64,000 nucleotides of DNA from positions 32,607 to 96,606 of the forward strand of contig CALFPA010000068.1 in NCBI GenBank assembly GCA_937919825.1. Reading direction: 5' to 3'. Positions 35,940 to 44,725 of this stretch are shown piece by piece. Both the position numbers and the translations under genes were made by a program. The DNA comes from an uncultured Spartobacteria bacterium (GTDB taxonomy: Bacteria > Verrucomicrobiota > Verrucomicrobiia > Chthoniobacterales > Terrimicrobiaceae). Numbering within the stretch: the first letter of the stretch is position 1; each line of letters opens with the position of its first letter. The notes beneath the pieces are model-generated. The model saw nothing but the letters and a program-made list of their open reading frames with translations. It ran no database searches and was not told the origin of the DNA.

Positions 35940-36302
35940 TTATTTTGGGCGTTGAGTGCCGACGGTTCCGTCGATGTTCACATGGACCGTCGTGCCGGCT
36001 GGGGCGGAAGTGTCGGAATCCATTTGGATCAAAGCCCGTCCCGTTTCCGAGATTTCGATAACGGTTCCGCCTTTGGTCTCATTGTCGGAAATGGAAATGA
36101 CGGCGCGTTGGCCTTTTTGGAGATTCGAGCGGTTGGGGAAATCGGCCTTGACCTGGGTTGCGGAAATGATGACGGCTTCGTTCGCAAAGGGGTGGGTGCG
36201 TGTGTAGTTCCAAACCGTCAGCGAAAAGGCGGTGAGGCAGAGAAGAATCAGTCCCGTCACGACGATCGGGCCTCTTCGGCGTTTCGTGGGCCTATTTTCC
36301 AT
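35940..36302 (-). CDS. Membrane-anchored periplasmic protein, HlyD-like fold fragment
   Basis: 120 residues from ATG at 36302, overlapping the trpC stop by 11 bases. A basic N-terminus (MENRPTKRRRG) precedes one membrane helix (PIVVTGLILLCLTAFSLTVW). The rest is a beta-rich domain resembling the terminal barrel of membrane-fusion proteins (FPNRSNLQKGQRAVISISDN, then GTVIEISETGRALIQM). Full HlyD proteins have a coiled-coil and lipoyl domain that are absent here, so this is a stand-alone domain or a reduced protein. No transporter gene is adjacent. Confidence 0.7.
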   Translation of the reverse strand: MENRPTKRRRGPIVVTGLILLCLTAFSLTVWNYTRTHPFANEAVIISATQVKADFPNRSNLQKGQRAVISISDNETKGGTVIEISETGRALIQMDSDTSAPAGTTVHVNIDGTVGTQRPK

Positions 36303-37134
36303 GGGAATGCGAATGGGCTTCGATCGCTCTCTCGAAATCGGCGAGGCAGGCTGCCAAGCCACGCGGGTCGCGCAGGAGGGAGGTTCCGACGAGGGCGGCA
36401 TCGAACTTTGAGGAAACGGAGTCGATGGACTCCGGCGTGAGGCCACTCTCCGCCACGCGGAGGCAGCCGGCGGGAAGATGGGTCACGAGATCGAAGACGG
36501 ACATTTCGAGGCTGAAATCTTTTTGCGAGGAGCCGGTCGAACCGACGAAGCCCGAGGTGGATTTGAACTTCCGGCTGTTGATGCCAACGACGCGCGCGGA
36601 TTTTGGGAGCATGGCAATTTCGTCAAGCGTGTGGATTTCAAAAAGCGCCTCCATTCCGAGTTCGAGGGCGAGTTGGTGGAAGTCGCGAAGCTGGGTGGCA
36701 TCGAGCACATTGGCCATGAGGAGAATCGCATCTGAGCCATGCGCCCGGGCTTCGAGGATTTGGTAGTCGTCGATGAAAAAATCCTTCCGCAGCACGGGTT
36801 GGGGTAGCGTGGCGCGGAGTCTGGCCAAATCCTCGATGCCCATGCCGAAGTGGGTGCGGTTGGTCAAAATCGACACCGCGCGCACATGGCTCGAGGCGGC
36901 GTAGGTCGCAGCGGCGGCGTTCACATTTTCCTCGCGCATCGGGCCGACGCTCGGCGAGCGGCGCTTGATTTCAGTAATCAACCCAAATCCTCCCCGGCCG
37001 AGAACTTCGGCAAAATCGCGGGCGGGAGGGGCGTCGGCCAGGCGGGCGCGAATTTCAGCAAGGGGAACGGCTTGCTTTGCGGCGGCGACTTCCACGCGCA
37101 CATCGGTTAAAATTTCGTCGAGGATCGTTTTCAA
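36292..37134 (-). CDS. trpC: Indole-3-glycerol phosphate synthase
   Basis: 280 residues starting at TTG 37134, which overlaps the pheA stop (TTGA) and matches the usual IGPS start LKTILDEIL; no ATG fits. The TIM barrel's active-site lysines are in EIKRRSPSVG and LRKDFFIDDYQI; FEIHTLDE and AESGL are also present. It closes the indole ring in tryptophan synthesis. No other trp genes are in view; it is coupled instead to a chorismate-mutase protein. Confidence 0.93.
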   Translation of the reverse strand: MKTILDEILTDVRVEVAAAKQAVPLAEIRARLADAPPARDFAEVLGRGGFGLITEIKRRSPSVGPMREENVNAAAATYAASSHVRAVSILTNRTHFGMGIEDLARLRATLPQPVLRKDFFIDDYQILEARAHGSDAILLMANVLDATQLRDFHQLALELGMEALFEIHTLDEIAMLPKSARVVGINSRKFKSTSGFVGSTGSSQKDFSLEMSVFDLVTHLPAGCLRVAESGLTPESIDSVSSKFDAALVGTSLLRDPRGLAACLADFERAIEAHSHSHGK

Positions 37135-37937
37135 GGTTTGGGATAACTGCCAAGGACTTTGACCCCCGAGCAAACAGCCGCCAACTCGGGCAGGAGGGTC
37201 GTTTTTTCCAAATCCTCGCGGTGGCCATCCGCTTCCACGAAAAATAGGGTGCCCGTCGAATCGTCGGTAGCCGGGCGGCTCGCGAAGTGGACAAGGTTGA
37301 CTCCCCGTAGACGAAATGGCTCGAGCGCGGAAACGAGTGCGCCGGCTTTGTTCTCAATGCGAAGCATGATCATGGTGCGATCGGTGCCCGAGGGCTTGTT
37401 TGCCTGTCGGCCGAGAACGAGAAATTTTGCTCCGTCGGTTGTGATGATCTCCGCGCAGATGTGGAGATCGGTGGTTCCCAGACTGTCGAGGGTGGGGGAG
37501 GTGTGTCCATGACCCGGCTCCTCGAGCGGAACGACTCCGCAATCCGCGTGCTGGCTGGAAGTCAGGAAAAAAACCTCCGACACCGAGTCGCAGGGGCGGT
37601 AACGAACACTCGAGCCGAAACGCCCGAGGGCGGCTTGATGTGCGGGGCTGCCGGATGGGCCGAAGCACGCGATGACGATGTCTTTTTCCAAGGCCAGCGA
37701 GGCGGACATGATCTCGCGGTAAATGGCGCGGATCGACTCCGGGCGCAACGGTCCCTCGCTGCGCTCCACCAGACTCCGAAGGAGCTTCATCTCGCGGTCG
37801 GGCGAGTAGATTGGCAGGGAGGCGCGGTTTTTGATGACACCGATTTCCTTCGCGAGCGTGGCGCGCTCGTTCAGGAGCCTGAGGAGCTCGGTGTCGAGGG
37901 CGTCGATCTGTTTCCGGAGGGTGTCGAGGTCGCTCAT
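37131..37937 (-). CDS. Chorismate mutase with half prephenate dehydratase and ACT domain
   Basis: 268 residues. An AroQ-type chorismate mutase fills residues 1-85 (SDLDTLRKQIDALDTELLRL). A prephenate dehydratase-like segment follows (IACFGPSGSPAHQAALGRFG, then GVVPLEE), but it jumps from the CAEIITT strand directly to FLVLGR at 172-177. About 80-90 residues of the second lobe, including the catalytic Thr-Arg-Phe motif, are missing (DGAKF stands there). A C-terminal ACT domain follows (TMIMLRIENKAGALVSALEP), with ASRP replacing the phenylalanine-sensing ESRP. Likely a functional mutase with ligand-binding ACT domain; dehydratase activity is doubtful. It overlaps scpB by 4 bases. Confidence 0.85.
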   Translation of the reverse strand: MSDLDTLRKQIDALDTELLRLLNERATLAKEIGVIKNRASLPIYSPDREMKLLRSLVERSEGPLRPESIRAIYREIMSASLALEKDIVIACFGPSGSPAHQAALGRFGSSVRYRPCDSVSEVFFLTSSQHADCGVVPLEEPGHGHTSPTLDSLGTTDLHICAEIITTDGAKFLVLGRQANKPSGTDRTMIMLRIENKAGALVSALEPFRLRGVNLVHFASRPATDDSTGTLFFVEADGHREDLEKTTLLPELAAVCSGVKVLGSYPKP

Positions 37938-38710
37938 GGTTCCGGTTTGGGCTCGGGTTCGGCGAGAGCTTCCGGAGCATGTTCGGCGGGAGCTTCCGCA
38001 GGGGTTTCGCTGGGCGTTTCAGCAGCGGTTTCTTTCGGTGGCTCGGCTTTGGGAAGTGGGATTTTGCGCAACTCCGAGGCGTTGGGAAGATCATCGAGAT
38101 CCTTCAATCCGAAGTGCTCCATGAAAAATTGCGAGGTCTCGTAAAGGAGTGGGCGGCCTGCGATTTCGGAGCGGCCGGCGATGCGAACGAGATTTCGGTC
38201 GAGCAGCGTTTGCATCACGCCATCGACCGCGACGCCACGCACGGCCTCGATGTCGGCGCGGGTGATGGGTTGGCGGTAGGCGATGATGGCGAGGGTTTCC
38301 ATCGCCGGGGCGCTCAGGCGGGCTTGGCGGTTCTCTGGAAAAAGTTGCCGCAGCCAAGGCGCGAAGTCGGCCTTCGTCACCAACTGCCAACCTGCCGCAC
38401 TCTCGCGGACCTCAAAGGCCCGGCCAGTCTCGGCGTATTCGCGCTCGAGTTGCTCGATCGCATCTTGAAGTTCCGCGGACTTCACTTTCGCGAAGCAGGT
38501 GATTTCGGGATTCTCCTTGGCGGCTTCGGCAGCCCCTTTCAGGAAATTTGAGAGTTCTTTGGCGGAAACCGGTTTTTGAGAAGCGAAGAGAATGGATTCA
38601 ACGATACGATGGAGGGGAAAAGCTGGCTCGGCGACTGACTCAGCTACGGAACTTTCGAGACCGGCGGACGACTCGTCGATTTCAGGTTGGTCGGTATTTT
38701 CTTCGCTCAT
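37934..38710 (-). CDS. scpB: Segregation and condensation protein B
   Basis: 258 residues. The two winged-helix domains of ScpB span about 30-200; AMETLAIIAYRQPITRADIE followed by AVRGVAVDGVMQTLLDRNLV is the family signature. A Glu/Pro/Ala-rich tail (from about 210) is longer than usual. ScpB binds ScpA and SMC to form the bacterial condensin that compacts and segregates chromosomes. The gene overlaps scpA by 4 bases. Confidence 0.95.
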   Translation of the reverse strand: MSEENTDQPEIDESSAGLESSVAESVAEPAFPLHRIVESILFASQKPVSAKELSNFLKGAAEAAKENPEITCFAKVKSAELQDAIEQLEREYAETGRAFEVRESAAGWQLVTKADFAPWLRQLFPENRQARLSAPAMETLAIIAYRQPITRADIEAVRGVAVDGVMQTLLDRNLVRIAGRSEIAGRPLLYETSQFFMEHFGLKDLDDLPNASELRKIPLPKAEPPKETAAETPSETPAEAPAEHAPEALAEPEPKPEP

Positions 38711-39453
38711 GAGAAATAAGGTTGGGCGTCGCTGATTCGGTCGATCCAGATATCCCCGAGATCCCCGTCTTGGCGAACCCGGAGTTGTTTGAGTCGGATG
38801 AGTTCGAGCATGGCAAGAAAGGTCACGACGATCTCGGTGCGACTGGCGGCATCAGCGAAAAGCTCCTCGAAACGCAGAGGCACACCGGCCTGCGTGATTC
38901 GCAACACATGGTCCATTTTGTCGGAGACGGTGTAGTTCTCGGCAAAAATCTCGCGCAGGTCCTCTTTCTTCGAGTCGATGCGCTTGAGGATTTTCTGGAA
39001 GGCGTGGATGAGGTCGAAAATCCCGACTTCCTCGACGAGAAGGTTCTCGGCAGGCGGGAGGTCGGGCGTGGCTGGCATGCGGGCGAAGAGGTTTTGCTGC
39101 ATTGCCTCGTGGTCGCGGAGCTTCGCAGCGGCCTCCTTGAATTTCTTGTATTCAATGAGCTGACGGATGAGTTCGAAGCGGGGATCGTCTTCCTCGGCAT
39201 CCTCCTCGCCCATCTGCTGGTCGGCGGGCAAGAGCATCCGGCTTTTGATGTAAAGCAGGTTCGCCGCCATCACGATGAACTCGCCCGCGAGGTCGATGTT
39301 CAGAACCTGAAACGCCTCGAGGTAGGCGAGGTATTGCTTGGTGATCCGCTCGATCGAGATGTCGTAAATATCCACCTCATCGCGCTTGATGAGATAGAGC
39401 AGGAGATCGAGCGGTCCCTCGAAGACCTCGAGTTTGACCTTGTAGTCTTCCAC
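38707..39453 (-). CDS. scpA: Segregation and condensation protein A
   Basis: 248 residues, family-typical length. The N-terminus KLEVFEGPLDLLLYLIKRDE and the AGEFIVMAANLLYIKSRMLL helix are diagnostic for ScpA kleisins; the C-terminus holds the winged helix that binds the SMC head. It bridges SMC head domains together with ScpB. It is co-transcribed with scpB and pheA; hpf lies just upstream by 6 bases. Confidence 0.95.
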   Translation of the reverse strand: MEDYKVKLEVFEGPLDLLLYLIKRDEVDIYDISIERITKQYLAYLEAFQVLNIDLAGEFIVMAANLLYIKSRMLLPADQQMGEEDAEEDDPRFELIRQLIEYKKFKEAAAKLRDHEAMQQNLFARMPATPDLPPAENLLVEEVGIFDLIHAFQKILKRIDSKKEDLREIFAENYTVSDKMDHVLRITQAGVPLRFEELFADAASRTEIVVTFLAMLELIRLKQLRVRQDGDLGDIWIDRISDAQPYFS

Positions 39454-39459
39454 TAGGCG

Positions 39460-39813
39460 TTAACGCCGCTTGTAGCCGCGTTTTTCCGCTTCGCGCTCTT
39501 GTTGCGTGCGGTGCTTTTTGAGCTCCTTGTGCTTGGTCTTGAGCTTGCTGATTTGGCGGGAAAGTTTGTCCACGACCTTGTCGATGGCGGAGTAAAGATC
39601 GGCTTCCGCGTCTTCGGCATGGAGGTCGGGGCCGGGAAGGGCGAGGTGGACCTTCACATGGAAGGGTTTTTTGCGATCGTGGTTATGGAGAAGAACGATG
39701 TGGGCGCCGAGGATCGTCTCGCCATGGCCCTCGAGGTGGCTGACCTTTTCGGCAACGAATTCGTGAATGGCACCGGTGAGAGTCAGGTTTCGCGGAGTGA
39801 TGTGGATTTGCAT
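39460..39813 (-). CDS. hpf: Ribosome hibernation promoting factor, short form
   Basis: 117 residues: MQIHITPRNLTLTGAIHEFV, then HVKVHLALPGPDLHAEDAEA and DLYSAIDKVVDKLSRQISKL match the single-domain HPF/YfiA fold. A basic tail follows (KHRTQQEREAEKRGYKRR). It lacks the dimerising C-terminal domain of long HPF, so it is the short type. It binds the decoding centre of idle ribosomes. First gene of the hpf-scpA-scpB-pheA-trpC run. Confidence 0.93.
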   Translation of the reverse strand: MQIHITPRNLTLTGAIHEFVAEKVSHLEGHGETILGAHIVLLHNHDRKKPFHVKVHLALPGPDLHAEDAEADLYSAIDKVVDKLSRQISKLKTKHKELKKHRTQQEREAEKRGYKRR

Positions 39814-39861
39814 GACAGTTTTCTTTTAAAGCGGCGGTGGTTTGTTGACAGCAAAAATCCT

Positions 39862-40851
39862 CTACGGAACTTGCGCAGCGTTTGTGCCGACCCTGAGAAG
39901 ATCGAGGAGTTTCGGGTAAACGAGTGGGGTGTTCGCCCCGGGTTGGGAGGGGTCGATCATGTCGTGAGGGATGTTGAGTTCGGCGGGAAATTCGTAAGCG
40001 AGGATTTCGGCGGGGTAGCCCTGTGCGGCGAGTTTTTGGGTGATCGAGTGGGTGAGGGAGTTGTTCGCGGCGATGTCGCAGGCGGTGGTGATGAAAAGCA
40101 CGCGGCGGCAAAGCGGGGGCTTGGCGGCAAGGTTCGAGCGCACATTGCGCGAAAGCTGCACGCAGTCCGCCATGCAGCGGGTGCCGAAACGCGGGTAGGC
40201 GTGCGGCGGGCCGGCGAGCGATTCCTTTTTGTCGGGATCCCACCAGACATAAAAATTCGGGAGCTTGGAAAACAACGCGCCGGCGAAATCCGTGAGCGGA
40301 GGCGACATTTCGTAAACGCCGAAAAACGGCGCGAGGATCGCCACCTCGTCGAGACCCTGGCGGTTTTGCGCCATCCAAGCCGCCGCCACAGCGCTGCCCG
40401 ATAGCCCAACCAGTGTTGTGCTGTTGCCGAGCCCCGCGGCGATATCAAGTCCCGCCGCCGCTTGATCAATCAAATCCTGGCCGGACTGCAGACCCTGTTC
40501 GCCATTCAAACGATCACGGTAACCAGCCAACCTCGCGCGCGGAACAACGACATTGTGGCCTGCGGCGTGGATTTGCGCGGCGAATGAAGCGAATTGCTCT
40601 GGGCAGTTCGTTAATCCATGAAGCAGCACAAACGCCCTTTCGGTTTTTTTCCTGTGATGCAGAAGTCGGCTCGCACCCGATGGCGAGAGTGGGAGAGAGG
40701 ATTCCGCCGAGCGAAGTTTGTCGAACATCGCCAGCGCCTCGTCGAACGATCCGGCAGGATGGGGCTTTGAATCGAAGATCGGGATTTTCCAGGCCGTCCA
40801 TCCGAGCAGTCCGGCAATCGCCAGCGCGGCGGCTAGGGAGAGTCGCTTCAT
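39862..40851 (-). CDS. Membrane-anchored alpha/beta hydrolase
   Basis: 329 residues. An N-terminal hydrophobic helix (SLAAALAIAGLLGWTAW) anchors or exports the protein. The hydrolase fold starts with AFVLLHGLTNCPEQF (oxyanion loop), the nucleophile elbow is GLSGSA, and NIPHDMID supplies a plausible catalytic histidine. Substrate unknown; an envelope lipid or peptide esterase is possible. It overlaps lgt by 4 bases, which supports a membrane-related role. Confidence 0.82.
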   Translation of the reverse strand: MKRLSLAAALAIAGLLGWTAWKIPIFDSKPHPAGSFDEALAMFDKLRSAESSLPLSPSGASRLLHHRKKTERAFVLLHGLTNCPEQFASFAAQIHAAGHNVVVPRARLAGYRDRLNGEQGLQSGQDLIDQAAAGLDIAAGLGNSTTLVGLSGSAVAAAWMAQNRQGLDEVAILAPFFGVYEMSPPLTDFAGALFSKLPNFYVWWDPDKKESLAGPPHAYPRFGTRCMADCVQLSRNVRSNLAAKPPLCRRVLFITTACDIAANNSLTHSITQKLAAQGYPAEILAYEFPAELNIPHDMIDPSQPGANTPLVYPKLLDLLRVGTNAAQVP

Positions 40852-41783
40852 CGGAATTTCGGCGCCCAGGTCGGGCGGGCTTTGGCGGCGATCAGGAAGC
40901 CGACTCCCATCAACACCAGGAACAGGGACAAAAACTGTCCCCGCGTGAACATCCCCGTCAGCGGCGCATCGGGTTCCCGGAAAAACTCCCCGACGATTCT
41001 CAGCACCGCATACGCGATGAAAAACACCCCCGTCAGCACCCCGTCAGGCAGGCGGAACCTCGTCCGGAGAATCCACAAAAACGAAAACAGCAAGGCCCCT
41101 TCCAGAAGGCCCTCGTAAATCTGCGAAGGATGACGCGGTGAGAGGTTCACCTCCAAAATCCCGCGGAGTTCGGGTCGTCCGGCATTTTCCAACACGGCAT
41201 CCAGCGTGCCCCATTGAGGATTTGCCTCCGACGTTCTCATCAAGACCTCCCGCACCCGCTCCGGGTCCGAGGCGTAGAGTTCCTTTGGAAAATACACCGC
41301 CCAAGGCACGGTGGCTGGGCGCCCGTAGAGTTCGCCATTGATAAAATTCGCGCACCGCCCGAGGAACAACCCGACCGGTGCCGCCACCACGATGTTGTCA
41401 CCCACATTAAGCCACGGGATTTTTTTTCGCCGCGCGTAGATCCAAGTAAAAATCACGATGCCAAGGATCCCGCCGTGGCTCGCCATTCCGCCCTCCCAGA
41501 ATTTGAAAAACACCAACGGGTCGGCCGCAAATTGAGCCCAATCGTAGAAAACCATATAGCCCAGACGACCGCCCAAAATCACCCCAAAGAGGGCCGTGCC
41601 TGTGATGAAATCCGCCACCGCATCCGGCGCAATGTCGCTGAATCCCCGCCGCGCGAGGTGCACTCCGATTCCATAAGCCGCCAAAAACGACGCGACATAA
41701 GCGAGTCCATACCACCGCACGCCGAAAGTCTCCCCGAAGCGGATCAGGAACGGACTCAAGTCATGGATGTAATACGCGAACAT
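40848..41783 (-). CDS. lgt: Prolipoprotein diacylglyceryl transferase
   Basis: 311 residues, seven predicted membrane helices. The Lgt signature GRCANFINGELYGR is present (with the phosphatidylglycerol-binding arginine and asparagine), as is the HPSQIYEGLLEG motif and the RIVGEFFREPD motif. It transfers diacylglycerol from phosphatidylglycerol to the lipobox cysteine of prolipoproteins. Lipobox proteins in this window (44726 and 49011) are potential substrates. There is a 14-residue divergence gap to the oxidoreductase gene. Confidence 0.96.
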   Translation of the reverse strand: MFAYYIHDLSPFLIRFGETFGVRWYGLAYVASFLAAYGIGVHLARRGFSDIAPDAVADFITGTALFGVILGGRLGYMVFYDWAQFAADPLVFFKFWEGGMASHGGILGIVIFTWIYARRKKIPWLNVGDNIVVAAPVGLFLGRCANFINGELYGRPATVPWAVYFPKELYASDPERVREVLMRTSEANPQWGTLDAVLENAGRPELRGILEVNLSPRHPSQIYEGLLEGALLFSFLWILRTRFRLPDGVLTGVFFIAYAVLRIVGEFFREPDAPLTGMFTRGQFLSLFLVLMGVGFLIAAKARPTWAPKFR

Positions 41784-41790
41784 GTTGGGT

Positions 41791-41819
41791 TTGGCTTTTG
41801 GGCCGCGCGGTGCGATACC
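41791..41819 (+). promoter_or_regulatory. Candidate promoter for the 41828 oxidoreductase gene
   Basis: TTGGCT at 41791-41796, 17-base spacer, GATACC at 41814-41819, ending 8 bases before the ATG. The -10 box is weak (3 of 6 matches to consensus). Pattern match by eye. Confidence 0.22.
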
Positions 41820-41827
41820 ATGCGGCT

Positions 41828-42811
41828 ATGCCGTTGGCTTGTCGACTTTTTGCCTTTTGGGAAAAACCCCCCGCCATCCGTATCGAATCCATCCCCTCGT
41901 CCGCACCCGCTCCCGGCGAGGTCGCTATCCGAATGCTCGCCGCGCCCATCAACCCCGCTGACCTCAATGTCATCGAGGGGACCTATGGCGAACTCCCGCC
42001 GCTCCCTGCCACGATCGGCAACGAGGGTGCCGGCGAAATCCTCGCTCTCGGCCCCGGCGTGGAAAACCTCCGCATCGGCCAAAAAGTCCTCCCGCTCGCA
42101 TTCGGCACTTGGACGAGCGAACTCATCCTCCCTGCGAAAAATGCCATCCCGCTCCCCGACGACATCGACATTCACCAAGCCGCCATGCTGGCCGTGAATC
42201 CCGCCACCGCCTGGCGTCTCCTCCACGACTTCGCCTCTCTCCAACCCGGCGACTGGATTGCTCAAAATGCCGCCAATTCCGGGGTTGGCCGCGCCGTTAT
42301 TCAACTCGCCCGCCACCTCGGCTTCCGCACTTTGAATGTCGTCCGTCGCCCGGAACTGCTCGACGAAATCCTCTCCCTCGGTGCTGATGTCGTCGTCACC
42401 GAAGAAACCGACCTCCGCCGCGAGGTCCGCCAACTCTGCGGCGGCGCGCTTCCGAAGCTCGGCCTCAACGCCGTCGGCGGCGCCAGCGCGTTGAACATCG
42501 CCAACTCCCTCGCGCCGGGTTCGCCGCATGTCACGATCGGAGCCATGGCCCGCCAACCCCTGAAAATCCCGAACGGCCTCTTGATTTTCCAAAACCTCGC
42601 CTTCCGAGGTTTCTGGCTGCGTCGATGGAAAGAAACCGCCCCCGCCGCCGAGATTCAATCCACCTACGCCACGCTGGCCGACCTCCTCCACCGCGGCATC
42701 CTTCACACGCCCGTCCAGCAAATCCTCCCGCTCTCAGAAGCTCCTGCCGCCCTGACCGCCGCGATGGGAGACAAGCGCACCGGGAAAATCCTTCTCGATC
42801 TGCAAGCCTAG
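41828..42811 (+). CDS. Zinc-free MDR-family reductase, enoyl-thioester reductase type
   Basis: 327 residues from ATG at 41828. The medium-chain dehydrogenase fold is plain: N-terminal GroES-like domain (INPADLNVIEGTYGELPPLP) and a Rossmann domain (NAANSGVGRAVIQLARHLGF). The catalytic zinc ligands of alcohol dehydrogenases are missing, and NPADLNVIEG resembles mitochondrial-type 2-enoyl thioester reductase (MECR). It would reduce enoyl thioesters with NADPH; this substrate assignment is inferred. Divergent from lgt. Confidence 0.82.
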   Translation: MPLACRLFAFWEKPPAIRIESIPSSAPAPGEVAIRMLAAPINPADLNVIEGTYGELPPLPATIGNEGAGEILALGPGVENLRIGQKVLPLAFGTWTSELILPAKNAIPLPDDIDIHQAAMLAVNPATAWRLLHDFASLQPGDWIAQNAANSGVGRAVIQLARHLGFRTLNVVRRPELLDEILSLGADVVVTEETDLRREVRQLCGGALPKLGLNAVGGASALNIANSLAPGSPHVTIGAMARQPLKIPNGLLIFQNLAFRGFWLRRWKETAPAAEIQSTYATLADLLHRGILHTPVQQILPLSEAPAALTAAMGDKRTGKILLDLQA

Positions 42812-42874
42812 CTGACCGCCACACTTCTCCTTGCCCGAATCCAGCCGGTGAAGCACATTTCCGGCCTTCAAAAA

Positions 42875-44236
42875 ATGCCCGGCGTTTACATCAAGACCTA
42901 TGGCTGCCAAATGAACGAGCGCGACTCCGAGCAGGTGTCGAAAATGCTCGTTGAGCGTGGCTATCGAATGGTCGAAGCCGAGGGCGAGGCCGATGTGATT
43001 TTGCTGAACACTTGCAGCGTGCGCGACATGGCCGAGCAGAAGGCGATTGGTAAGATGGGCATGCTCCGCAAACTCCGAAAAACACGGCCGCACCTGGTTC
43101 TTGGCTACCTCGGGTGCATGGCTCAGGCCCGTGGCGAGTCGCTCCTTCAAACCTCGCCGCATATCGATCTCGTCGTCGGCACCCAGAAATTCCACCGCGT
43201 GGCGGATTATGTTCACGATCTTCTGCAAAGCCGCCAGCATGCACTCATCGACGATGTGCGCCGACCAATTGTGGATACCGATGAAGAGCCCGGATCCCAA
43301 TCCACCATCCGCGAGCAGGAACTCGAGACAGGGCAGGTGACGGCGTTTGTCTCGATCATGCAGGGCTGCAATATGCACTGCGCGTTTTGCATCGTGCCGC
43401 AGACGCGCGGCTCCGAACGCGGCCGACCCATCGAGGAGATTGTCGCCGAAGTCCGTTCGCTGGCGGAGCGCGGGGTCAAAGAGGTCACGCTTCTTGGCCA
43501 GATCGTGAATCTTTACGGACGCCACGAATTTCCTAAGTTCGATGGCAAAAGCCCGTTCGTTCAGTTGCTCGAGGCCGTCTGCGCAGTGGATGGCATAGAG
43601 CGGGTGCGCTTCACCTCGCCACATCCGATTGGCTACCGCGATGACCTGATCGAGGCTTTTACCCGACTGCCAAAGCTCGTCGAGCATGTCCATCTTCCGC
43701 TCCAGAGCGGCTCCGACCGCATTTTAAAAATCATGCGACGCGGCTACACGGCCGAGAAATTCCAAAAGCTCGCCGAGCGCATTCGCGCCGCGCGTCCCGG
43801 CATGGCAATCACCAGCGACATCATCGTCGGCTTCCCGGGGGAGACAGATGAGGATTTCCAAAAAACCCGCGACCTGTGCGAGGCGGTCTCCTTCGACAAC
43901 GCCTTCGTCTTCCGCTACTCGCCCCGCCAAAACACCCCCGCTGCCACGATGGAGGCTCAGATCTCGGAGGAATTGAAGGAAGCGCGGAACCAAGATTTGC
44001 TCGAGGTTGTGAATCGCCATGTCGCTGCGAAACTAGACGCGCTCATCGGCACGGAGGTGGAAATCCTCTGCGAGGGCGCCAGTCGCCACAACGCCGAGCG
44101 GCTCACCGGCCGCACCCGCACTAACAAGATCGTTGTCTTCGAAGGCGCGCCCCGCCACATCGGCCAGATTTTCCCCGTCAAAATCACCCGCGCCTCGGGC
44201 TCCACGCTCTACGGCGACCCGGCGATCCTTGGATAA
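42875..44236 (+). CDS. miaB: tRNA methylthiotransferase MiaB
   Basis: 453 residues from ATG at 42875 (MPGVYIKTYGCQMNERDSEQ), or 462 from GTG 42848. The N-terminal domain has the three cysteines of the auxiliary cluster (GCQMN, NTCSVR, GYLGCMAQ). The radical-SAM CxxxCxxC motif is in MQGCNMHCAFCIVPQTRGSE at about 165. The C-terminal TRAM domain begins near 375. MiaB adds methylthio to i6A37 of tRNA. It is monocistronic, followed by a long repeat-rich gap. Confidence 0.96.
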   Translation: MPGVYIKTYGCQMNERDSEQVSKMLVERGYRMVEAEGEADVILLNTCSVRDMAEQKAIGKMGMLRKLRKTRPHLVLGYLGCMAQARGESLLQTSPHIDLVVGTQKFHRVADYVHDLLQSRQHALIDDVRRPIVDTDEEPGSQSTIREQELETGQVTAFVSIMQGCNMHCAFCIVPQTRGSERGRPIEEIVAEVRSLAERGVKEVTLLGQIVNLYGRHEFPKFDGKSPFVQLLEAVCAVDGIERVRFTSPHPIGYRDDLIEAFTRLPKLVEHVHLPLQSGSDRILKIMRRGYTAEKFQKLAERIRAARPGMAITSDIIVGFPGETDEDFQKTRDLCEAVSFDNAFVFRYSPRQNTPAATMEAQISEELKEARNQDLLEVVNRHVAAKLDALIGTEVEILCEGASRHNAERLTGRTRTNKIVVFEGAPRHIGQIFPVKITRASGSTLYGDPAILG

Positions 44237-44725
44237 GCCGGGTTCAGGGCTTATGCCCCCATCCTCAAAGGGAGAAGTTTTAGGGAGATCAATCTAAAGC
44301 CAGATACACAAAATATTTGAATCTGTGTGACTATACCAAAAGTTCTATGCTTTTGGATTTTTGAAGAGGGGCGTGGGGAGGCCCGCCTGCGTGAGTCGGT
44401 GCGCCTTGTGCCGTCCCCACTGTAGCGGCGCGTCTGTGACCGCTGTTTTCGGTTTTGCGGACAGATTTGGTTTTGCCCGCGAATGATCAGAAGATGAACG
44501 CTAATGGGAAATAAAGCGGAGGCTGTTTTTTCATTCGTGCTGATTTGCGTGGATTCGCGGGCCAGTGCCTTTCACGGTCGGGACGGCCGTGTCCCCTTCT
44601 TTTGCCTTAAAAATCTAAACTCATAGACACATTGATATGAAATCTTTTTTCACAAAATGCCTATTTCCATCGAAGGGCATTTATTGTTGCGCAAGAGGGC
44701 TTGGTGCCTTTGAATGTGAGGCCTT
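44237..44725. repeat. Gene-free, repeat-rich gap of 489 bases
   Basis: No gene, tRNA or riboswitch was seen. It holds four dyads. ATAAGCC...GGCTTAT (44233-44254) overlaps the miaB stop codon. AGCGG...CCGCT lies at 44424-44444. A long imperfect inverted repeat has outer arms GCCCGCGAAT (44475-44484) and ATTCGCGGGC (44553-44562). GGGAC GGCCGT GTCCC (44580-44595) is followed by a T-rich stretch and resembles the GGACGAC-GTCGTCC family. The 3' end holds the upstream region of the lipoprotein gene. Confidence 0.7.
44656..44683. promoter_or_regulatory. Inverted repeat upstream of LEA-like lipoprotein gene
   Basis: AAATGCC (44656-44662) and GGCATTT (44677-44683), 14-base loop, 42 bases before the start at 44726. 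The geometry fits an operator for a dimeric regulator or a structured leader. No regulator gene is adjacent. Confidence 0.3.

Noticed and set aside
37934..38710. Possible artefact in the Pro/Ala/Glu tail of ScpB
   Set aside because: Low-complexity tails are usual in ScpB and the frame is coupled correctly to its neighbours.
44237..44725. tRNA or small RNA gene in the long gap
   Set aside because: No cloverleaf arms, CCA or anticodon arrangement found; only repeats and dyads.
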